Shown one piece after another: positions 46,762 through 57,900 of a stretch of DNA of 64,000 bases. The stretch spans positions 1 to 64,000 of the forward strand of contig JAYKXP010000028.1 in the NCBI GenBank assembly GCA_037176845.1, read 5' to 3'. A program made the position numbers and the translations under genes. The stretch comes from Paramarasmius palmivorus (lineage: Eukaryota > Basidiomycota > Agaricomycetes > Agaricales > Marasmiaceae). Under the pieces are notes generated by a model that was given only the letters and a program-made list of their open reading frames with translations, ran no database searches and had not been told where the DNA came from. How positions within the stretch are numbered: position 1 is the first letter of the stretch; every line of letters starts with the position of its first letter.

Positions 46762-49700
46762 ATGCGGTCTCAAGCGATACTTCGCAGGTCAAGGTCGTTA
46801 CTGAAGGCTTCCAGAGCAGTTTCCCTTTCTCGACCTTCAAAGAATCCTTCTTCACGAATTCTTACGCCAAATTCTCATCATGCAAAGAGATTGACTTCTT
46901 CTACCTCAAATATCTCTGCTTCGGCGGATGCTGCACCACCGCCCACGGAACCCCCGACAGAGGAACCAACTTCAGATTCATCTCCTGACTCCCCGTCAGC
47001 ACCAGCAGAGGAGGCTGAGAAAACACGGACAAGGCGTAGAACAGTAACATCTGTTGCACCGAAAGAGCCCGAGGTGCCAGAACTTCCTGATGATTTGGAT
47101 ATTTTATGGACTCCATCACGTACGGAAACTGCAGAGGAAGACTCCTCTGCATTGGGAGCTTTGCCGCCGGACGATATACTTGAAGAGGCTCTCCATAACC
47201 TTCACATTGCGTTGCACCCACAGACTCAAAATCGCGCGGTTTTCTCGTCTCCACTCGGACCTCCAATAGAACCATCACTAGGACTCTTTTGCCCAATAGA
47301 AGGAGGAGAGTATGTTATTGATGCGACAGTGAAAGAGTTGGCGCGTAGGACGGGTGCTGAAGTGCTAGTGTTGGATGCTGTTCAGCTAGCAGCCGGCGAA
47401 TGGGGACAATTTGGGCCAGGTTCGTAGCTTATACAGATTTCAATGCGTGGCCTCCCAATCTCACTCTTTTGGCAGCTGCAAATTCCCTTCAATTACCTCG
47501 CAATCCCTTACATTTTGCATCCGCATCGTCTTCAACACCACGAGCTCCACCTTCTGCTGAAGACGATGATGACCTGCCTTTCGGTAACCCTACCAAAATG
47601 ATGTTGACATTCTTTTCGCCATCCATGTCTTCTGGTCCTTCGATGGTCGCTTCATCGAGCAGGCGCACCGTCCCAGCGAGCAAAGTCAAAGTGTTCTTTG
47701 ATGCACTTGTTAATATACAACCCAAGGAGCCAGAATCAAAACCTTCTGCCAGTCGAAGTCCACCACGACTCATTTACATCCGTGATTTCCCCACACTTGC
47801 GTCTACGGCTTCGGTATGGTATCCTCCCCTTCTGTCATCGATTCGTCAGAGGCGCAAGGGCGCCATGTCCAGGTCATCATCACCCGTCCCCAACCCCATG
47901 GCTATCATCTTTGGAATGACGCCCCCCATCACAGCCCCAGATACGCCTCCGGAACCTCATTCATCTATGGACCAATCCGCCATCATGAACATGCTCATGA
48001 AAGGGCGGCCACCATCGGCCCACTTTAATAGTAATGACTCGGCGAAATCTCCTCCGAAATCGGAATGGGATGAAGGAACGACCGCAGAAGCTGCTAGAGA
48101 GAAGCGTCTGCGCCACCGGTTAAAGAAATGGGAACGTGGTGAAAATCTTGTTCAGCAAGAGTACCCAAAGTACTTTGTACAAGAACGGAGTTCAGAGGAA
48201 CCAGGAGGTTCCTCCAGGCCAGAGGTTGTAGTTGTTGGGCCCAATACTGCAGCTCTCGCTGCTATGTCCAATGCGGCTAGTTTGACGTCTGAATCTGAAA
48301 GTGGACCATCTTTCTTCAGGACGTCTATCCTCGTTCCTAGCATGCGGTCGGCAACTCGGGAACGCGAAAGCAGGGTTGCACGTCGCAGGGAAATCAATGA
48401 ACTGACCATGCGAATGGGTATCGGCGCTATTGGCGGGACACTGCAACAGGATAGAGCCGAGTCGAACCTCGCGCCTCTTGAAACGGTAGTCGAGCAAGAT
48501 GGAACAGAATCATCTTCTGAGGAGCCAGTAGAAGCCGACGATGCGGTACCACCGAAACCGAACACGATGTGGGAATCCTGGGGACAACGTTTAGAAACAT
48601 GGAAAGATGTTCGACGCATTGCTGATCGCGCTTTGGGAAGTGTCGTGGCCTCTCGTCACTCAATTGGAACTGATGAGAAGGCTTCTTTGGATCGTACTCC
48701 TGTGACATGGCAAGATACAGAGCGTGCTTGGACTGCTGTCCGTGGCCACGTCGAAACACGGAAATCGTGGATTAAAGATGCTTTACCAGCACGGCCGAAA
48801 GAAGCTCCCGAAGACGAGGCCAGTGACCCCGTTGGCCACGACGAAGTCATCGAGAATGTCAAGAACGATCCAGACCTCAGTGAACACGAACACCGACTTC
48901 TGCCATGTATTGTAAACTCTAGTGCGTTTTCTATACCTCTGTTGGCAATGCACAGACTGAGCAGATTATAGCTTCCATGTCAACAACATTCCGACATGTT
49001 CACCTTCCTCAGCACACGATAGACTCTGTGCGATCCATCGTGTCTTTACCCTTATTGCATCCAAAAGCATTCCAACATGGTGTGCTGAAGGAGTACGGCA
49101 TGAATGGTTGCTTACTTTTCGGTCCTCCAGGAACAGGAAAGACGCTCGTCGTGCGAGCATTGGCAAAGGAAGCCGGCTGTCGTATGATGGTTATCTCACC
49201 GTCTGATGTCATGGACATGGTAAGTCGACTTTACATCTTCATATAGCTTTTCAACTCATAGGAATGTAGTATATCGGTGAAGGCGAGAAACTCGTCAAGG
49301 CAGTGTTCTCTCTTGCTCGCCGACTGTCACCCTGCGTCGTCTTCCTTGATGAGATCGACGCACTCTTTGGTGCTCGAACTTCTGCTCGTGAAAGCAGCGG
49401 GGGTGGTGCAATTGCTCATCGTGGGGTTATTACTGAATTCATGCAAGAGATGGATGGTCTCAAAACATCGCGCGAGGACAACGTGATCGTTATTGGAGCA
49501 ACCAACCGACCATTCGATTTGGACGATGCCATTCTCCGACGACTACCTCGACGATTATTGGTGGACTTACCTGGCGAGAAGGAGCGTGCAGGTACGTCAC
49601 GGTGCTTGCTCGTGGTATGTTTCAGGACTAACGGATAGCCTTCAGAGATTCTCAGGATATTCCTACGTGACGAAACACTAGCTGCTGACCTGGATGTTAC

Positions 49701-50231
49701 CACTTTGGCTCAACAGACAGAAGGCTTCTCTGGATCGGATCTGAAGAGTGCGTTACGTCTATGGTTCATTAAAGATCATGCTAATTGATACTATGAATAG
49801 ATCTTTGTGTCTCCGCTGCGGTAGACGCCGTCAAGGAGCATATTCGACTGCCTTGGACGTCTTCAGAAACCCTCTCGACACCGGAAAATGTCGTGACTGA
49901 GGAGTCGTCGTCTTCTGCGGATTCTGAACAAGCAACTGAAGCTGCTACGTCCTCCCGTGTTCTGTCGCGAAGGCATTTCGATAAGGCACTCAGGGAGATA
50001 ACACCTTCCTCATCGGAGGCTCTGGGAAGCCTCGCTGCGTTGCGCAAATGGAATGAAGAATTTGGCGAGGGGCGGAATAACCGGAAAAAGCGGCAATTAA
50101 TATGGGGTAAAGGTCTATTTGGCTTCAACGACAAGGGGCTTTCAATTCCACCACTACAAGAGACTAAAGTCATTCCTGCACCTGTGGATCCTGCATCCAC
50201 AGAACCCGAGAACCCTGCATCTAGCACATAG
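46762..50231 (+). CDS. Large mitochondrial AAA ATPase, Msp1/ATAD1-like
   Basis: The start ATG at 46762 opens [20 protein letters not shown], an Arg/Ser-rich sequence typical of a mitochondrial presequence; the upstream open frame lacks an ATG. An acidic Pro/Ser-rich region follows, then a globular ~500-residue middle region (e.g. [54 protein letters not shown]). The AAA module near the C-terminus has Walker A GPPGTGKT, Walker [13 protein letters not shown], sensor [13 protein letters not shown] and the paired Arg in ILRRLPRR. Pore-loop-region residues YIGEGEKL follow the DMV intron. Msp1 itself is ~360 residues; this is a much longer fungal form with extra N-terminal domains. It probably acts in mitochondrial protein quality control, by analogy. 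Stop is at 50229-50231. Confidence 0.82.
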
Positions 50232-50318
50232 GCGGATCTTGTAGAGTAATTTAAAGTACTGTACACTGATAAATGGGTGAAGAGTAATATAGATTGGACC
50301 TTGCTCAGCATGTTGCGA

Positions 50319-51650
50319 TCAATGCCTAGTGCTGCGACGTCTTTGAGTTCTTGGCTTTGTATCCTCCTCCTCATCCATTTCGTCAAAGTCTGCCTCGGCA
50401 TCGTCTTCGTCTTCGTCCTCGTCTTCAGCTTCATCAACGACCATCTTCTTTCCTTTCCCTTTTCCCTTCCTACTCTTCTGAGTACGAGACGGCTGGCTTG
50501 GCTGTGTTCCGTTCTGAGAAAGACCCTCCATGTCCCGATCGGTGTCCTCCCCGTCGCTGGCCGTCCGAGCCCTCACACGTCGCCTACCATCCTCTCCATC
50601 TCTGACAGCAGCTTCGCCAACGGGTGTCATGTCTTCTGCTTCTTGCGGCCAATCGATTTTACATGTCGAGCACTGTTTGCCACGTTGTCTGTCCTGATTG
50701 CGGTATGTCCTGAAGCAGCTGAAGTGCATTCTTGTCTTGCAATTAGTTCGGGGACAAGCAACGCCTTTGGTGAGCATCTAAGTTATCAAAGGACTTTAGT
50801 AGCGTCCTTCAAAAATGTAGGGGATAATGTGTGTGGCATACCTGGAGACACAACTGACATTCCAATATCTCATCGGGGTATGTTGCCTTCAAGTAAGGTG
50901 CCAGCTCGAGTATCGTACGGGGTGAAAGAGAATATCTGCCTCGTCTAATGCCGAAGTCAGCTATGCGCGATCGCCTAGAAGCCCGATACATACTTGCTCT
51001 TCAACAACCACCCTTTGGTAACAAAGCTAGCAAGAACACATTCAGCCTGTGCTTTCGTCATCTTGACCTTATCCTTGAGCGCTGTAACTTCCTGCAGGGC
51101 GGCCAAAGAAGATAGAGAGTACGATTCTTTACGTGCTAGCATGATTTGTTCGACCTGGGAAATGATTAGAGGTGTCAACGTTGTCTTTGTCGCGTACTCA
51201 CGATGGCCTTGAAGAACACGATTTCATTGGGAGTAAAGTCCGTAGCCATCTGGGCCAAGTCGTCGTCTTTGCGATTAACCTGAGATCATTTCAATTCTTT
51301 GCGCGTCGAAATCGAGAGGAAGAGTTGATACCAATGCATAAAGTTTCTTTCCTGATAGTTCGTCCATGATGTCTTTGAACTCTAGTTCGAGATCATTGAG
51401 CGATGTGTTGACATTTGCGATAAACGATTCCCAAGATGCATCTGTATTGTTATATGCAATGCTAACAGTATCATCGACAGCTTCAGAAAGTGTCAGCTGA
51501 AGTAAAAAATGATGTTTAAATAAATGACTGACCTTTTACACCCTTTATGCATTGCTGCCATATTATACGAGCCAGGTCTTCTGACAGAATACCTCTAGAC
51601 AAAATTGCTTGAAGAAAAAGGCGCTGAACATCTCCAGAAGAAACAGGCAT
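50319..51650 (-). CDS. NSE1: SMC5/6 complex subunit Nse1
   Basis: Start MPVSSGDVQRLFLQAILSRG at 51648-51650, stop at 50319. The N-terminal winged-helix part contains TSLNDLELEFKDIMDELSGK, LYALVNRKDDDLAQMATDF and PNEIVFFKAI. A second segment reads TKAQAECVLASFVTKGWLLK, then RGRYSLSPRTILELAPYLKA. The zinc-binding RING-like region is CQLCLQ...GVACPRTNCKTRMHFSCF...CSTCKIDW. The tail is Lys/Asp/Glu-rich with acidic runs. Nse1 pairs with Nse3 and supports ubiquitin ligation in the SMC5/6 complex in DNA repair. It is convergent with the AAA ATPase; only 87 bp separate the stops. The introns between the middle exons are 50-60 bp. Confidence 0.85.
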
Positions 51651-51893
51651 GATGAGAGTTTGAGAAGAACCTTTTTAGACGCGTCGTGTGTCACAATGAA
51701 AATGGCGCGTCTGTCACGGTGCACATGGCGCCAGCCAGCCCAGACTGACTCACATTCCTTGTGTTTTCTTGTGCCCATGAAGAAGTCTTTTGCTACCTCG
51801 AGTTATATACATCCCGTGTGTATCGTAGATAACTTTGTGAAGAACCATTCAATATATGTAAAGTAAAGTGAATGAGCCCCATGGAGTGAGAGA

Positions 51894-52714
51894 TTACAAC
51901 TTTCGAATTCGAAGGGTTTTGCTGACCATCGCAGCGGCCCAACACCCGAAGATGACGGAAACGACGTGTATCTCCCCCCTTCCCCCTTTCTCTCCCCATA
52001 AAGTGGCAGTTCCCAAAGGAATACCTTCCTGGCCTTCTATCCAACCCATTTTAGTCCAAAAGGCCAAAACTCCGACCAATATTAAGGACGATGGAATAGG
52101 CAACCCTTCAAAGTATTTCGCTTTTCCACCACTGTCTTTCGGGACAAGTGCGACCGTTGCGTTGAAGCGAGCAAGACGGGCTAAGCCGCAGCAGATGAAT
52201 GCAGTCAGAACGACGGTGTCAAGGTAGGTTCTGAGTCCAACGACAAAAGCCAAAAGCGACGGGGCAACTCCAAAAGAGATCTGAGAAAGGGGGTGAGCGT
52301 GCGCAGCAAGTAGGAGGTTGCACACCGTACCAGGTCTGCCAAACTGTCTAGCTCCTGTCCTAAAAGACTACTCGACTTTCTCCATCTCGCAACTTTTCCA
52401 TCCATAAAGTCAAACATGAGTCCCGCTAACGGGAACGAGAGAGCAGACCACAGGTAGTCGGGATCCTTATTTAATAGGTAGTGTGCAGACGAAAATATTG
52501 AAAACGAGCCGCAGACACCGTTCATAATCGTCACTAAATCAGCAAGCCGAAAATTCCTGAGTGAAAAAATTCTGGTCAATAATAAATTCTTGAAGAGAAC
52601 GCTAGTAGTGTGATACCTGACTAGGGAGAAATGCCCATCTGTATCCTGGTATTGGTGAAGGGCATCACTTTGGTCCTCTACTTTGGCCTTCGTAGCGGTC
52701 GTCCGTTTGTTCAT
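51894..52714 (-). CDS. CHO1: CDP-diacylglycerol-serine O-phosphatidyltransferase (PS synthase)
   Basis: Start MNKRTTATKAKVEDQSDAL at 52712-52714, stop 51894 after VSKTLRIRKL. Motifs: NFRLADLVTIMNGVCGSFSI, FMDGKVARWRKSSSLLGQEL followed by DSLADL, which fits D-G-x2-A-R-x8-G-x3-D-x3-D of CDP-alcohol phosphatidyltransferases, then ISFGVAPSLLAFVVGL. Helices continue through LTAFICCGLARLARFN and the KYFEGLPIPSSLILVG segment, a block shared with yeast Cho1. It makes phosphatidylserine from CDP-DAG and serine in the ER. Four exons with introns of ~50 bp. It has the same orientation as NSE1 (243 bp before it) and PRI2 behind it. Confidence 0.9.
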
Positions 52715-52869
52715 ATTGTAGGTCGTGACGGTTTAGGTTTAAGGAGAAAATGAGCAACTAGATGCCCCACAACGACGTAACGGTTGAGGTCGTACCAGAA
52801 ATACAATTGCAGTGTGCAGGGGTACAAACACGGGTATATATACAGCATTCTAATAACCGATCTTGATAA

Positions 52870-54739
52870 TCAGGGGTCTACATCCATCGCAGCAGGCTCA
52901 GTCTTTACACTCTCCTTTTTAGCTTTATCCAGTTCCATACTCCTTGTGGCGTATTGGTTAGGGTGAGTAACGCTCTCACCTCCACCGACACCCTCTCCTT
53001 TCTTCACGCCATGCTTCGAATGCGTTATTTCGAAAACCCGAGTGCAAGCAACGTGGTAATGGCGTGAATTCACAATTGACATGATTTCTGGCAGGTCATT
53101 CGCTGTCAGCCCTTCAGATGAATACGCAGACAACAACGCGGTCTGAAGATTCTCTGGACTGAAGTACCGATACGGACAACCGTGGGCAGAGCTCTCGGCC
53201 ACGAGGAGTTGCTGACAACTAACACCGTATTCAGGGAATTGTGCTAGATAGGAAACGCATTCGGACTGACCTCTTCGCGGGGTAGTTTGCCCGCCTTCCC
53301 TCCAAACCATATGAATGACGGATGTTGTACTTGTGTTCCTTGTCGAATTGGTCGTCTCGAAGTTTACCACCTATAAACGACTTCCTCCAGAATATCAATG
53401 CTTCTTCAATAGAAAGACCCAACACCTGTACCATGTCTCTTCAGCCAATACCAAATCAGACGTGTTCAAAACTACCTTGAGGAAAAGCCCGTAATTCAAA
53501 CGTTCAAAGTGCTTCAAATGCCGGTCCTTTCTCAAGTTCTGGTGCATGTTGCGCATGCAGAGCGGGAAGTGTTTCTGAGCAAGCTCGTCAATCATGTCTG
53601 CAGTGAGATCGTCCCCGTTACTTTCGCCTGTTGGGGCTACCCAGTCAGACGAGACGCCTGCCAGGAAGCCTTGAGACAAGTTGTTAAGGATGGGAAGCAG
53701 TCTTGTATCCTCGTCTAGTCTGGGCAGTGCTTTTGCAGTCATCTGAAGGATACCTTGTCAGTATGAGATACCCGACTTATAAATGTGATTATACCAGCAA
53801 GTCAGCCTCAAGTCGAGCTTCAAATTCTTGATACACGATACTAGCCTGTTCACGAGAAGGCACATATGCCCATCCCTTCTTAAGAAAGACTTTTCGTTTT
53901 TCGACGAGGTCCGGCACCCTCGTCCATCTGACCTAAGGTTATGGGTGAGTGCCCCATCGAAGTTGAGGGTCTGTCATTCGCACCTTGTAGAAAGTCTCCC
54001 TATCAAATGCGGCATCTCTTTCAATTTCGCTCCGAAAAGTGTGATAGTGATAGCACGCCTTCAGGTTCGCTTTGTGCATGTCCTTCTCCTTCGTGTCAAC
54101 CTTCGCACATGCTGTTCAGTGGAAACTTGGAACTTGTCAATAAGTGTTACATACCTCCGTCGAGCCGAAGCCTCTCGAGTTCAAGAATTGTTTACGTTCA
54201 TTGAAATCATCCGTCTCAAAACGGATCTTGAATAGTGTGAGTTCTGCCTTGATGAAACGTCGTCTAAGCTCGTCACTATACAAGTTTGGATTCAGCTCCC
54301 AGCCACGAAAGAGGACACAGAAACTCACGAACGACAGAATGCCAGTCTCAGCACGAAATGCCCCAAGTGGTCCTTTTTCCGCTCAGAGTTGAGGTCCAAT
54401 CTACTCGCAGAGTTGGAGTTGAGAGGAAGGTATTTCTGACATTGCGCAATGGTGACGGATTTTGTTTCTTCCCATGTACGATTTCTGACGGCTGAAGACT
54501 CAATCTCTGCAAGAATACGAAGACGATCTAGGGCGAATGTTTCGAAATCCTCGATTGTGACATCGTAAAGAGGCGGTTTATCGTAGCTCGTGAACGAAAA
54601 CGCGTCAACATGCGGTTCTTCAAGTTGGAAAAAAGACATACAAGTTGAGACGATGAGGATATTGCAAAACTCCGTGATTCTCAACGGCCAGAGAAGAGTC
54701 GCTGTTCAGGATAGGTTTTCGCTCTGCTGCTTTGTACAT
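52870..54739 (-). CDS. PRI2: DNA primase large subunit
   Basis: Start MYKAAERKPILNSD at 54737-54739. The first intron (donor gtatgt at ~54640) joins QYPHRLNF to YDKPPLYDVTIEDFETFALD. The middle contains FIKAELTLFKIRFETDDFNE. The C-terminal Fe-S domain has FPLCMRNMHQNLRKDRHLKH, SCQQLLVAE, AHGCPYRYFSPENLQ and HVACTRVFEITH: four Cys in the order expected for the [4Fe-4S] ligands. A Lys-rich low-complexity tail ends at 52870 (EPAAMDVDP). The subunit works with the small primase subunit and polymerase alpha in RNA primer synthesis. Upstream ORF starts inside the first intron give a wrong N-terminus; the ATG at 54739 restores YPHRLNFYDKPPLY, which is conserved in the family. Confidence 0.87.
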
Positions 54740-54986
54740 GAGGAAGATGGATGGGGGTTTACGCGTCTTGTCACAACGTCACACCGCGTCAACTACTTCC
54801 TCGAGTTCTCACGGTAACGATAGACACAATAAACAAGTTTTGATAGCATTGGGGTACATAGTTTACATACTTGATACAATACACTAATTGTCTACCATAG
54901 TCCCAGTACGTTCTACGATAGCTGCATAAATGACTATAATATGAAATCCGCCAGAAATCCTAGAAATATGTAATGAGGCATACCCG

Positions 54987-57900
54987 TTATCTGCTAGATT
55001 TTCTCTTCGATCGTTGTTGACTATACTTCAAGTTCTGTCTGTCGTGGGCAGGCTCGTGCCCAACGTCAAACACGACACCTGGTCTGTACGTTCTCATCTT
55101 CTTATCCCCTCGCAAACTGTGGAAGTCCCCGCGCCATTCCTGTGTCGCTGTATACGGGTCCCGCAGCGATGGAGGTTGGAATGGGGGTTGACTACTATGC
55201 ATCGATGCCGTGGGTGAGCCGACGGTGTTGGGCTATATACAGAGATCAGTACGGTTTATGAATTGGTATTTTGGGAACACATACTGCAGTGCCATCTACA
55301 GCTTCCAGCGAAGCCGCTGACATTGTCCGGTTTCGCTTTGATGACGATAAATATCGGAAAGGAGTAAACACCTTGCTACGACTTGAAGTCTTGTTCCCAT
55401 GTCCTGAGGAGACGGGAATCGGGACATTGATAGGCGCAGGCACTTTGACCCTGGAAGACAACGGCTGACGCTCTGTGTCCACTTTGAAAGAGGTCTCATC
55501 TTTTATGGGCACTTCCAAGGCCGGTTCGTTCGATGAATGCCAGACCTGATGAACCTCCTGAGGCTGTTGCGGTTTGGACATAAGTCTGCTCAGGAGGCCT
55601 TTCTTCCGAGTTTCCTGAGATTGGACAGAAGCAGGCACAGAAGTCCTCGAGACGGTTGGTTTCAATGACATTGCTAAAGAAGACGGCGTCTTCAGTACCG
55701 ACTCTTCTGATGTCCTTCGCCTAATACTTCTACTACCACGATCTGTTGGTATAGGATGTCCTTCAAGAGATGCTTGTCCGTTAGTGCCATACTGATTGGG
55801 ATTATAGCTCTGTGTGATAGGCTGTGATGGAATAGAAGGTGGGGCATTAGTGTCAGCAGGAGTGGTATCATGATACGTAGGGTATCCTTGTCGCTTGGGA
55901 GCTGAAGGGGGAGGTAGGGCTTGCGATCGTGAATCAATCTGGGGTTGTGGTATAGACTGCGCAGGGATGGGGTACGTTGCAACGTTATCATTCGTTGGCA
56001 TTTCGTGGGCTCGGTTAGCTGTCTTTTCTTGCGAAAGGATTTGGGCACCCGCTATGTGCTGTACAGGGGTGGCATTGGCACTAGGAGGGGAGGGATTGGA
56101 ATGAGGAGCAGGGTTGATTGTGGCCGGGGAATAATAGAGTTGAGGTTGGATTTGTGCAGTCGCAGGATTTCTTGAACTGGGTGGTGGAGCCGGCTGGGGG
56201 GCAATCCTTCCAGGATTGAGAGTCGTTACGCCGTTGTTTTTGGCCAGCAGATTTTCCGGGGCTCTGTTCGCCTCGGCATTCATCGGGACAGGAACCTGAT
56301 CGTGATAGCCATAATTCTGGTAATTAGCTGATGTGCTCGCGACTGGCGGGTTATTAGACCTATCTCTCCCGGCAGTGTGACGTGTTGCCTCATGACTGTA
56401 CACAGAGGCCCCAACATCTCGTGCTGGCATGGCGGACACAGGAGCTTGCCATAATGTGCTAGATTGAGGCGGAACTGTGGCATTGGGCTGATTGTGAAAA
56501 GGCTGGGGCATAGATGCCGATATTGGGGGGCGAGATCCAGAGCTGGAAACCTGAGGTGGAGGTGATGTGTTATCTGACAACAGTTCCGCCAACGCAGGGT
56601 GTCGAAAAGACATCACATTCCTAGTTGGCTCGATCGGTGGTTGTGAATAGATCGGATTCCTTGATGAGTCTGCGGTTTTGGAATCTGCTGAGGCATTGGC
56701 TGATCGATTCCACTGCATTGTACTGGTGTCCGCGTATCGAGACGTCCCCGAGGCATCATTTCGCCCTGTCGACTGTTGTAGATGAGAAGGCGTCAAGTCG
56801 TCCCTTCGGATCCCATTACTACGTGGATTTGGTGCTGTTCCGGCGGCTGTTGGATCGTTGATAGCGTACGACATCGTCTGCGATTGCTGATTTGAAACAT
56901 AGACTGGATGACTTTGGGACGCCGACCGGTGTTCAATCTCATTTCTGTTGTTCGATGAGTGTATCGTTGGAGCCGCAGCGGAAGGGATTGCAGTGTATTC
57001 TGAAGGTTTTGAGTAAGAGTCGGAGTACATGCGACGAGGGCTAGGGTTTGTTCCCACGTTTGACGGTAACTCGAAACCCTTTGCTTCATATCTACTGTGT
57101 CGTGGCTCAACCTGATGACCGCTAGGATTGGCTCCATTGTTCAAAAAATCGGTGCTTCTGACCTCTGACTTGGTGGGCCGTGGCTCCGCCTGATAACTCG
57201 TTTTCACTTCGGTAGCAACCTGAGTTCGATTCGGAGAATGCGATGCTGTCCATGGTGAAGACTCGGCGGCAACATTTGGGGATCCGCTATCGTTTGAAGC
57301 AGATATAGAGATAACACGACCACGATCATTGGCTGCCAATGAAACATTAAAGGAAGGGGAATGATTATCCGGCGGTCGGCTCGTCGTCTCGTTACCAATA
57401 CCAGACGGTCTGCTTTCCGACGTGACTCGATCTGTACGGCTAGCTTGATTTCGAGGAGCAGCAGCTGGCGAAGAACGCATCTCGTACTCCGTGACTAATT
57501 CAGGTACCTTGACGCTGTTCTTCTCGCGAGTTGTCGAATAGTCATTTGGTCTGCCAGTCGCAAGAGAGGTCGTATGTGCTGGAAATACCACTGGAGCCGC
57601 ATTCTGGGACAGGAGTCAATACAGTTTGGGTAATGACAAGAGGCATACGTACATTCGACGGGCTTGGTTGTCCTGGTTGATTTGATGGACTGTAATCGGT
57701 ACGCCTGGTGGTGCCTAATGCAGGAGATTCCCCTGTCGCAGCCAACCCTTTCCCAGGCGAACCGTTGGCCAGCTGAGCATAAGGGCTTCCTTTCGTCTGT
57801 TCAGAAGTTTGCAGAACAGGGGAGACCTTGGCTGCGGTAGGCGGCGTCCACTTTGCCTGCAAGCTTGGATGTGGCGAATTGTTTCCCATGACTGCTGGAG

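Noticed and set aside
50277..50948. 223-residue open frame on the plus strand
   Set aside because: It is antisense to the NSE1 exons; its low-complexity content comes from the acidic and zinc-finger coding strand.
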